64,000 bases of DNA, taken from contig CYKH01002220.1 of assembly GCA_001460835.1 (NCBI GenBank), positions 1,969 through 65,968 of the forward strand, in the 5' to 3' direction. Below the pieces are notes generated by a model. It did no database searches and had not been told where the DNA came from. It worked only from the letters and a program-made list of their open reading frames with translations. The translations under genes and the position numbers were made by a program. The stretch's first letter is position 1. Each line of letters opens with the position of its first letter. Shown here one piece after another: positions 1-7,047 of this stretch. The stretch comes from Bodo saltans. Its lineage: Eukaryota > Euglenozoa > Kinetoplastea > Eubodonida > Bodonidae.

Positions 1-100
1 TGTGCAACGGTAATGTTTGCCAAACCGTTTTGTGAGAAACCAAAATGGCACTGTGCAACGGTAATGTTTGCCAAACCGTTTTGTGAGACACTAAAATAGT
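1..100. repeat. 51-bp direct tandem duplication
   Basis: A 51-base unit beginning tgtgcaacggtaatgtttgc fills positions 1-51 and starts again at 52. The second copy runs to about 100 and differs from the first only near its end. The left copy touches the window edge, so more copies may lie outside. A degenerate third copy sits at 514-549, with about 30 of 36 bases matching by eye. Nothing in the unit looks coding. Confidence 0.9.
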
Positions 101-142
101 TGCTAAGTAGCACGCATCGTTCCCCATTAGGTAAGCCCCTTT

Positions 143-184
143 TCATCATTAATCAATTGCTGGTCATCATTAATCAATTGCTGG
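143..184. repeat. 21-bp direct tandem duplication
   Basis: The 21-base unit at 143-163, starting tcatcattaatcaattgctg, is repeated exactly at 164-184. It lies between two other tandem duplications with almost no unique sequence separating it from the next one. Confidence 0.95.
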
Positions 185-326
185 TCTCGCAGGAATCAAG
201 CGTGGCTTTTTCATCCTGCGTATGATTTCTTCAATGAATATGGCGTGCCATGGAATCTCGCAGGAATCAAGCGTGGCTTTTTCATCCTGCGTATGATTTC
301 TTCAATGAATATGGCGTGCCATGGAA
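185..326. repeat. 71-bp direct tandem duplication
   Basis: The 71-base unit at 185-255, starting tctcgcaggaatcaagcgtg, is repeated exactly at 256-326. It starts directly after the 21-bp duplication ends. Small open frames across it are products of the repeat and show no recognisable protein. Confidence 0.95.
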
Positions 327-513
327 CGCCGGAGGCTCAGTTCACTGCTATTCTGCGAACTTGCTTTAGAAAACCAATGGCCGACCAACGAATGAATGAA
401 GTGGAGCAGTCGGATTGCGGTACGTTTCCTTCCACGAGATATGAAAAGAGAATCGTGCAATTTTATCCTTAACAAGGTAAAGAAGCACAAGGGCTCGCCA
501 CAACTCTTCTGCG

Positions 514-549
514 TTGCCAAACCATTTTGTAAGAAACGAGAATGGCGCT
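514..549. repeat. degenerate copy of the 51-bp unit
   Basis: The stretch ttgccaaaccattttgtaag and what follows resembles the second half of the 51-base unit at 1-51, with scattered substitutions. It suggests the unit is older than the exact duplication at the window edge. The rest of 327-620 holds no gene I recognise. Confidence 0.6.
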
Positions 550-680
550 ACTTTCGGGTTGTTCCTCGTCGTATGTGTTTTTTGAGTAGAATCTGAAGTT
601 GTTTTTTTACGTTTCAGAAAATGACGAAGATTACTGTGTGTTTGATTGGCTATGCATTTTTCTCAAAAGGAAGAGAAGAC

Positions 681-730
681 CTTTTTTGCTTTGTTTGCCA
701 ATCTGTTTGTTGGTTCTTTGTTTGTACGAG
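681..730 (+). other. predicted trans-splice acceptor (polypyrimidine tract and AG)
   Basis: A T-rich tract from 681 to about 725 is followed by AG at 729-730 and then, ten bases on, the ATG at 741. A second weaker acceptor (tract at 601-615, AG at 616-617) lies just before the in-frame ATG at 621. The stronger tract and the protein family both favour the 741 start. Confidence 0.55.
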
Positions 731-740
731 ATCTATCGGA

Positions 741-2483
741 ATGTCACGAACTGTTTTGAAAGGGCTTGGAGCGAATTTCCAATCTCTTCCTCGTCTGCCC
801 GTTCCGACTGTTGGGGCAACGCTCAACCGTTATCGCGAGTCTGTGAGTCACTTGAAGAAAAAAGACTTGGTCGAGAAACATCTGCGCGTTGTTGATGCGT
901 TTGAAAGCTCAGTAGCCCATGCGCTGAATATTGAAGTTCTCGAAGCCGACAAAAAAGCAGCGAGTGATGGTTCGTACCCATTTTCGTACATTGAAAAGAT
1001 TTGGGACGACTCGTACCTTGGATGCCGTGACCCTTCTCCAGTTAATATCTCGGCTGCGTTCTCTCTTAAAGGTCAGCACTTTTCGTCTCAGCAAGAGGCA
1101 GCTGCAAAGATCGCGTTTGCGGTTGCTGCCTGGATTCGACGGGCAACAACCGAAGGTGTTGAATCAGAAGGAGTTGACCTTTCCCAATTGCAGTACCAAT
1201 TTTGTTGCTCTCGCGTTCCAGGACTTGAGCGAGACACATTCACACGAGCGGAAACCTTTGAATCAAATACCATAACTGTGCTACGCGATGGACATGTTTA
1301 TCTGGTGAGGACTGCAAGCGACGAAGGAGTTCTTTTTGACGAATCTTCACTTGAAGCTGCCTTCGCTCACATCCTTTCGAGTACTATTTCTGATGACCAT
1401 CCTGCTCCAGTTTCCGTACTTACGTCTGGCAAGCGAAGTGATTGGGCAGCTTCTTACACGGAGCTGATGCGCCACCCAGAGAACGAGTCTGTGCTCAAGA
1501 GCATCCAACATTCTGCCATTGTGGTGTGCCTTGATTCCCAGCCGTGGACAACAGATGTTGAGGTCCAGAAAGCTATGCTCTGTGGAGGGCCTGAAGAGTG
1601 TGAGAATCGTTGGTACGACAAGCATCAAGTCATCATTTCAAAGTCAGGCCAAGTTGCTTTTAACTTTGAGCATGCGTTCAGCGATGGGATGACGTGGTGC
1701 AAATGGATTAAAGAGATTCTAGCTCCAGTCGTTGCCAAAAGCACAACCGTTGTTCCACAAGACATGGTTCGACCTCTTTCCTTCACATTTGGCAAGTCAT
1801 TCGCATCAAGAATTCGCAGTGCAAAAACAGATGTGAAATCACTGATCGACAGCGTGGAATTGGCATCGGCAACGCTGCCAATAGGAAAAAAGGCGCTCAA
1901 AAAAGCGAAGTTTAGCCCAGACTCATTTGCGCAGATGGTGTTCCACGCTGCATTCTTTTCAATCCGCGGAAAAATTGCACCAACATACGAGTCATGTTCG
2001 ACAAACAAGTTTTTTCATGGGCGCACTGAAACAATGCGAACAGCAACAGCCGACATGCACAAGCTCCTGCAGGCACTTGAATCTGACAGTTCCGATCTTC
2101 GATCACTGATGACGAAAGTTCAAGCATCTCACATTCAAATTGCAAAGCTTGCCGCGGCCGGAGAGGGATGTGACCGACACTTGCTTGCTTTGAAAAAGCG
2201 TGCTGAAGCTCGAGGAGGTGATGCCATGAATATGTTCAACGATGAATTGTTCACCTACAGTAACACGTGGTTGATGAGCACAAGCAACTTATCCCTTCCG
2301 TTCCTTGAATTTTTCAACTTCGGACCAGTCTCACTTGATGGTTTCGGTATTGGTTACATCATTGACGACGAATGTATGCGCGTTTGTATTTCGTCACGCA
2401 AAGACAGTCCTGTCGCCGACGCTGAAGAGCTCAAATCGGCAATGTTTGTAGCTTGTGAACGCCTGAGCAAGAGTTTGATTTAG
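741..2483 (+). CDS. carnitine O-acyltransferase
   Basis: This is a choline/carnitine acyltransferase of 580 residues from ATG 741. The family moves acyl groups between CoA and carnitine, usually in mitochondria or peroxisomes. The N-terminal family pattern LPRLPVPTVGATLNRY is present. The general-base histidine lies in NFEHAFSDGM at about residue 311. The carnitine-binding region reads STNKFFHGRTETMR, and the C-terminal part has STSN followed by FFNFGPVSLDGFGIGY. Length fits the family (about 600). The frame stays open upstream to an ATG at 621, but those 40 extra residues are hydrophobic and Cys-rich, do not look like a targeting signal, and overlap the best splice-acceptor tract. The C-terminus (SLI) is not a clear peroxisomal signal, so location is open. 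Acetyl-, octanoyl- or palmitoyl-specificity cannot be read from the sequence. Confidence 0.92.
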   Translation: MSRTVLKGLGANFQSLPRLPVPTVGATLNRYRESVSHLKKKDLVEKHLRVVDAFESSVAHALNIEVLEADKKAASDGSYPFSYIEKIWDDSYLGCRDPSPVNISAAFSLKGQHFSSQQEAAAKIAFAVAAWIRRATTEGVESEGVDLSQLQYQFCCSRVPGLERDTFTRAETFESNTITVLRDGHVYLVRTASDEGVLFDESSLEAAFAHILSSTISDDHPAPVSVLTSGKRSDWAASYTELMRHPENESVLKSIQHSAIVVCLDSQPWTTDVEVQKAMLCGGPEECENRWYDKHQVIISKSGQVAFNFEHAFSDGMTWCKWIKEILAPVVAKSTTVVPQDMVRPLSFTFGKSFASRIRSAKTDVKSLIDSVELASATLPIGKKALKKAKFSPDSFAQMVFHAAFFSIRGKIAPTYESCSTNKFFHGRTETMRTATADMHKLLQALESDSSDLRSLMTKVQASHIQIAKLAAAGEGCDRHLLALKKRAEARGGDAMNMFNDELFTYSNTWLMSTSNLSLPFLEFFNFGPVSLDGFGIGYIIDDECMRVCISSRKDSPVADAEELKSAMFVACERLSKSLI

Positions 2484-2560
2484 CTAGTGTTATCTGCATC
2501 ATGCACTTGTGTTTGTGGTCTACTTGCATGCTTTGAGCCCCCTTTGTAAGTCAAAAATTC

Positions 2561-2580
2561 TGTTTTTCTTTTTTTTGCAG
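2561..2580 (+). other. predicted trans-splice acceptor for RPC34
   Basis: A nearly pure T/C tract (2561-2576) ends in gcag at 2577-2580, six bases before the ATG at 2586. It is one of the clearest acceptor sites in the window and supports that start. Confidence 0.7.
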
Positions 2581-2585
2581 CAAAA

Positions 2586-3419
2586 ATGGAGTCAGTAGAA
2601 AAGCGAGTTTTGGCAAGGCTTGCGCAAGGTAGCCAATCTTTCCGAGACTTGCAAAGAGACTTTCATGACGTTGACTCAAAAATTCTTGGGGAGACCATTC
2701 GAACCCTTATGGAGTCGCGGCGAGTAGCGATTCACTCAGTTGAAGGCGAGCGCTACATCTCTGCTGTGAATCATCTCGCTGAAGGACTTGCTGTTGTTTA
2801 CGATCTGATACGATCAAGTGGGTGCGAAGGTGTCGATCAAACCACCATCTGTTCTCGAGCTAAGTTGCCGAAAACTGAGGTAACGAAGGCACTCAATCAA
2901 TTAATTGCACAACAAAGGATAAAGGATATTCGTTGCTTCACGAACAAGGCGAAAAAACTTTACATCCTCTTCGAACTTGAGCCATCAGAGGCTGTGACTG
3001 GCGGAACATTTTACAATGACGCTCGAGACATTGATGTTGCCTTCGTTGACAATATGCGAAGCAAGATTGTTGGTTTCATTGGTTCGAAGAAGATCGCCTC
3101 AATTTCGCAGGTTGAGGCCTTCATTGAAATGCAACATCTTGGAAAGAGCGTTAGTTTTCGCGAGATCAGACAGGTTGTTGCCACACTTGAAATGGATGGA
3201 ATTGTTGACGTCGTTTGTCAACCAGGAGAGTCATCTGATTTGCTCCAACTCGCTCAAGGAAAAAATGTTACACGACACGCTGTTCCTTCAACAGTTGGTA
3301 GCTCTGTGTCACAGTTTCCTTGTATTGGTTGCCCAAACCTTCACAGATGTGAGGCGCATGGTGTTGGTGCAATTAATCCTGCAACTTGCAAATATCTCGA
3401 CGACTGGCTACGACTGTAG
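2586..3419 (+). CDS. RPC34: RNA polymerase III subunit RPC34 (RPC6)
   Basis: This 277-residue protein is the RPC34/POLR3F subunit, part of the Pol III initiation subcomplex with RPC82 and RPC31 that contacts TFIIIB and promoter DNA. Two winged-helix-like segments occupy roughly residues 1-75 and 75-140. The family hallmark ELEPSEAVTGGTFYND follows at about 130-145. A C-terminal cysteine cluster (CIGC, C, then C in CKYLDDWL) matches the Fe-S-binding end of the family. The length is slightly below the usual 310-320 residues. The start is set by the splice acceptor six bases upstream. Function is by family, and the match is strong. Confidence 0.93.
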   Translation: MESVEKRVLARLAQGSQSFRDLQRDFHDVDSKILGETIRTLMESRRVAIHSVEGERYISAVNHLAEGLAVVYDLIRSSGCEGVDQTTICSRAKLPKTEVTKALNQLIAQQRIKDIRCFTNKAKKLYILFELEPSEAVTGGTFYNDARDIDVAFVDNMRSKIVGFIGSKKIASISQVEAFIEMQHLGKSVSFREIRQVVATLEMDGIVDVVCQPGESSDLLQLAQGKNVTRHAVPSTVGSSVSQFPCIGCPNLHRCEAHGVGAINPATCKYLDDWLRL

Positions 3420-3509
3420 AATGGCCTCGAAATCTTGATGGCTTAATGCGAAATATGAGGTTCGTTCTCTTGGCAATTCTCACTACTCTCCTTTTTCTTG
3501 TCCGAAGAA

Positions 3510-4373
3510 ATGGCACTTGACCAAGCGGTCGACTCATTGTCGATTCGAGATGGAAATATTCCTGTGAAAGTCAAGCAAGAGCAACTTCATGAGGGAAGCT
3601 TTCGACGAAATCGAGACGTTCTCGGTCGTGGATCATATTCAACTGTTTTTTCCGCAACTCATGTTTCAAGTGGCTCGCTCGTGGCGCTCAAGGAAATTTC
3701 ATTGCAATGGATTTGCAACCCAGCTGTGAAAGACCAACTGAAACATGAGATCAATGTCCATAGAAGGTTGCGACATCCTCATATCGTGCGAATGTTTTCC
3801 TACTATTTTTCTCATGAAAGTCTTGTTATTGTCATGGAGCTTTGTGTCAAGGGATCAATCCGCGACAAGCTCGATCGCGATGGACCTTTCAAAGAAGCAC
3901 GTGCAAGTCGTTACGTTCGTCAAACAGCTCGAGCTATTCAGTATTTGCACGCAAATAGAATTGCGCACCGAGACATCAAATTAGAAAACATTTTGCTCGA
4001 TAACAATGGCGTTGCAAAGCTTGCAGATTTTGGGTGGTCAACTCTCACTGGAGAAAGCTCGCGAAAAACAGTTTGTGGAACACTGGATTATTTGTCGCCA
4101 GAGATGCTTGCTGGATCCCACACAAGCAAAACTGATGTATGGTCGCTTGGTGTTGGACTAGTTGAGATGATCACTGGTTCTCCACCTTTTTTCAACATCA
4201 GCGAACAAGAAACTGTCCGCAACATCAAAGAAGCGCAACCGTCTCTTCCAACCACGCTGTCGCTTGAATTGAAATCACTCATCCTAGAAATGTTGCAGAA
4301 GGATCCGGACCAGCGCATTTCAATTGATGACGTTCTTGCAAACCCGTGGGTAAACCACGATAAGAGGCAGTGA
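3510..4373 (+). CDS. Aurora-family serine/threonine kinase
   Basis: A 287-residue single-domain protein kinase. It has a glycine loop GRGSYSTV, ATP-binding Lys in VALKEI, catalytic loop HRDIKLEN and magnesium loop DFGWS. The DFGWS form and the activation segment KTVCGTLDYLSPEM are typical of Aurora kinases, which act in chromosome segregation and cytokinesis (AUK1 in trypanosomes). SPEM replaces the common PPEM. The N-terminal extension is only about 40 residues. The in-frame codon at 3498 is TTG, so the first ATG at 3510 was used. It follows the pyrimidine tract ctcctttttcttgtcc. A polo-like or other AGC-like kinase is less likely given the DFGWS motif. Which Aurora paralogue it is cannot be decided here. 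Confidence 0.9.
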   Translation: MALDQAVDSLSIRDGNIPVKVKQEQLHEGSFRRNRDVLGRGSYSTVFSATHVSSGSLVALKEISLQWICNPAVKDQLKHEINVHRRLRHPHIVRMFSYYFSHESLVIVMELCVKGSIRDKLDRDGPFKEARASRYVRQTARAIQYLHANRIAHRDIKLENILLDNNGVAKLADFGWSTLTGESSRKTVCGTLDYLSPEMLAGSHTSKTDVWSLGVGLVEMITGSPPFFNISEQETVRNIKEAQPSLPTTLSLELKSLILEMLQKDPDQRISIDDVLANPWVNHDKRQ

Positions 4374-4492
4374 CCTTAGATGTACACTTCAAGTGTTTAG
4401 CACTTCTATCATGCGAAAAGGTTCTTTGTTTCACGCATAAATATTTGACGTTGTCAACTTTGAATTGAGGGCTTTCTTACAAGGGTCATCGG

Positions 4493-5521
4493 ATGTCTGT
4501 TCTGCGAAGAGGTGATGGTAAGTGCCAACTAGTTGGACTCTTGGTGTCGAAGTGCCTTGAGCAACCTCTCTCAATCCGTGACTTCTGGCAGGCAACTGCT
4601 CATCGCGAGAGACTCGTTGAGGAGTTTTCGTCTTCCAAGTTATCAACACGTCTTGCACATCTATCGAAGGCGATTCACTTTCTCAGAAATCACAACGTCC
4701 TTGTTCATGGATCCCTTCATGCTTCGGCGAGCTGCTGGAATGTCACATCCGAATTTTCTCGCGTCGCTGCTTTTGGAGAGTCTGTTCTTAGGAACGAGCT
4801 GTGCTTGCGCGTGCTGAAACACTTCCCATCAATCAACGACGACGCGATGTCGGAGCTAGTTGATCATTGTTGCTCAACCGAATGGGTGGCAAGCCTCTAT
4901 GATTTGTTGCAACTCAATGGTCTGCTTGACAAGCGACTAAGGCGACAGTTGAAGCCGACACAACTGCAAAAGCAGTCGTTGGTGTTGGCTATGCTCGGCG
5001 AGATGCACTGGTTTGCTGTCAGAACTAAAGCAACTGATAGGACGCACAATAACGCGCTTTTCCCGCCTAGCGACGTCCTGATTCTTCATTCACTTTGCGC
5101 CCATTCTGTCGAATCCATTGTGGTGGAGCTATTTGCCAGTTGTTTCGAGCTACCACTTCGTGAATTGAAAAGCATGTGGAAGAATTTTCACTGCTCCCTT
5201 CCGTCGCAACTTCAGAGCAAACCTCGAACACTCTTTTGTCATGCGCTCAGCACACGGCCAAATCAGTTCACTGCTGGAAGTGCAATCAAATCCAATGTGA
5301 CTGTTGCTGTTTCGCCTGTTCCAGTTCTTGGTAGCTTTAATACCTCGATCCCGTTCCCATCGAAGGTGAAAAACGCTGGTTTTCGAGGTGCTTTTCATCA
5401 TTACAAACATCACAAAGCCGCACTTGAGATGTCGCAGTCACCAGTAGCGAGAAACACAACTAGTGAAGTTGGAGTGTCGCTGGAGAGGCAAGCAGAGCTG
5501 CTTCGAATGCATGTGTGCTAG
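4493..5521 (+). CDS. hypothetical protein, possible degenerate kinase C-lobe
   Basis: A 342-residue protein not assigned to a family with confidence. Residues about 55-105 (LSKAIHFLRNHNVLVHGSLH, later VAAFGESVL) line up by eye with the helix E, catalytic-loop and DFG region of the preceding Aurora kinase (ARAIQYLHANRIAHRD, later LADFGWSTL). The catalytic HRD reads HGS, DFG reads AFG and the Lys of the loop is absent, so it would be inactive. The N-lobe with glycine loop and ATP-binding lysine is missing. The C-terminal 200 residues resemble nothing I know. Only 119 bases separate it from the kinase gene. The ATG follows a TC-rich stretch ending ttcttacaag. Pseudokinase is inference; an unrelated orphan protein is equally possible. 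Confidence 0.75.
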   Translation: MSVLRRGDGKCQLVGLLVSKCLEQPLSIRDFWQATAHRERLVEEFSSSKLSTRLAHLSKAIHFLRNHNVLVHGSLHASASCWNVTSEFSRVAAFGESVLRNELCLRVLKHFPSINDDAMSELVDHCCSTEWVASLYDLLQLNGLLDKRLRRQLKPTQLQKQSLVLAMLGEMHWFAVRTKATDRTHNNALFPPSDVLILHSLCAHSVESIVVELFASCFELPLRELKSMWKNFHCSLPSQLQSKPRTLFCHALSTRPNQFTAGSAIKSNVTVAVSPVPVLGSFNTSIPFPSKVKNAGFRGAFHHYKHHKAALEMSQSPVARNTTSEVGVSLERQAELLRMHVC

Positions 5522-5590
5522 TTGGTAAGATTTTTTTTGTCAAATTGTTCGAATTATTCCGATTTTTTTCTGTGAAAAATGTTACTCTGC

Positions 5591-5609
5591 ATTTTTTGTT
5601 GAAGTGCAG
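5591..5609 (+). other. predicted trans-splice acceptor for the two-RRM gene
   Basis: T-rich sequence ending gtgcag (AG at 5608-5609) lies four bases before ATG 5614. It rules against the longer open frame beginning at 5515, which overlaps the end of the previous gene. Confidence 0.65.
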
Positions 5610-5613
5610 TCAA

Positions 5614-6744
5614 ATGGCGTCTCGAAGCAACTCACCTGCCAGTACCATTTCAATTGATGACAGTGCTGGTCATGATAACTCCGTGTTGACAATTCACACA
5701 GCCTCCAACAACTGCCAGATGAATGAGTCAGTGCAGCACGAAGCACTGCTCACAGCCCTTAACGATGAACATGCGCATTGGCTTCATGTTCAGAAACTTG
5801 ACAAGTCGACGAGCAACTTGAGCTTGCGCGAAATTTTTTACCATTTTGGTGCAAATGAAGCTTTCGTGATACCCGATTTTCTCAGCCATCGACCGCACGG
5901 CTTTGTTTGTTTTTCACACTCATCGATGGCTGACCTCGCTGTTGAGAAGGTTCATACATTCGTTCCATTCCGTCAAACTGGGCCTTTGATTGTGCAACAT
6001 GTAGTTGCAGAAGCAATACGAGAGATGATTGTTAAGCAAACCTTCCCAGAAGTTGCTACAGAGGGGTGTGATGACATGCGCAAAGCAATTTGCGCCCAGT
6101 TGTGGGAGGTGCTTCATCCATCACAAACACACAACTTGCAAGTTTTTCTTTCGACTCATCATGACCTATCGAATGAGGCTCTGGCGGAAATGATGATCAC
6201 AAGTATTGAGGCAACGTCACCACTTCAGCGGTTGAATCTTGCTACACTGCTGTGCAAGAACAGCACGTTGTCGCGACTGCCTCGTGGGGACAGTATTCGT
6301 GCCGTTTTCCTCAATGAACTTTTGAAGTACAGGGGCATTCTTCTAACGGAGATTCAGCGCTTGTTTGTGGGAGAAGCATCCAGTGAGCCCATCGCCAACC
6401 GCGTTCGACCGACAGCATCGGCACAAACTCAACGCCGAGTCCATGACGCCACCCTTCGCACTGTCTACTTGTCAAAGATACCCTCTGAACTCAGTCGAAC
6501 TTCTATCACACGTGAAGTTTCTCGACACGGTCAAGTATTGAAGCTTAGGACTTGCTCAGGCAACACTGGCGGGACTTCGTATGCTTTCGTTGAAATGGAC
6601 ACGGCTGCTGCTGCAAACATGCTTGTAGGGTGTGGTCAACTCGTCATTGAGGGGTACACTCTCAGGACCCAACACGCGAAAGCTCCAATCCAAGATGCAG
6701 CGCGTAGTGATACAGTGGCGCGATCAACATCTTTGACTCGATAA
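5614..6744 (+). CDS. RNA-binding protein with two RRM-like domains
   Basis: A 376-residue protein from ATG 5614. The C-terminal domain (about residues 285-360) is a recognisable RRM. Its RNP2-like strand is RTVYLSKIP and its RNP1-like strand is TSYAFVEMD, with TLRTQHAKAP after the last strand. An N-terminal segment (about residues 60-125, WLHVQKLD through HGFVCFSHSS) has the same layout and is probably a divergent second RRM. A helical linker of about 150 residues lies between. RRM proteins are main regulators of mRNA fate in kinetoplastids because transcription is polycistronic. Target and role are not visible. The frame opens at 5515 but the splice site sets the start at 5614. Confidence 0.82.
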   Translation: MASRSNSPASTISIDDSAGHDNSVLTIHTASNNCQMNESVQHEALLTALNDEHAHWLHVQKLDKSTSNLSLREIFYHFGANEAFVIPDFLSHRPHGFVCFSHSSMADLAVEKVHTFVPFRQTGPLIVQHVVAEAIREMIVKQTFPEVATEGCDDMRKAICAQLWEVLHPSQTHNLQVFLSTHHDLSNEALAEMMITSIEATSPLQRLNLATLLCKNSTLSRLPRGDSIRAVFLNELLKYRGILLTEIQRLFVGEASSEPIANRVRPTASAQTQRRVHDATLRTVYLSKIPSELSRTSITREVSRHGQVLKLRTCSGNTGGTSYAFVEMDTAAAANMLVGCGQLVIEGYTLRTQHAKAPIQDAARSDTVARSTSLTR

Positions 6745-7047
6745 GAGTCACAACACATAGAACAATGCGTTGGGTGGGGAAATACCACTGGCGGGCATAG
6801 AAATTTGAAACTCTTCCTCATGGAGCTGTTCTGGTAATAAGAGCAACCATCGCAAGTTCACATAGACTTTCTCAGTGTGCAGGAAAAGAGAAACATTCAA
6901 GAAAATATGCACGCGAAGAAAGAAGAACACATACACAAAAGCGCACAGTGTTACGGAGCTTGATACCCACAATTTTTTGACTACTTCACTTCTAACGCTG
7001 TGCTGTGCTGAGTCATTCTTCATCGCTGTTCTCCTTTAAGTCTGGGC
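6745..7047. other. intergenic region, no gene seen
   Basis: About 300 bases between the RRM and AAA genes. Open frames on the minus strand here are short and unlike any protein. The end (ctcctttaag at 7030-7039) may be a weak splice acceptor. Confidence 0.6.

Noticed and set aside
245-596. Small open frames in the first 600 bases
   Set aside because: They run across exact duplications and show no protein family; a decayed or partial gene cannot be excluded but is not supported.
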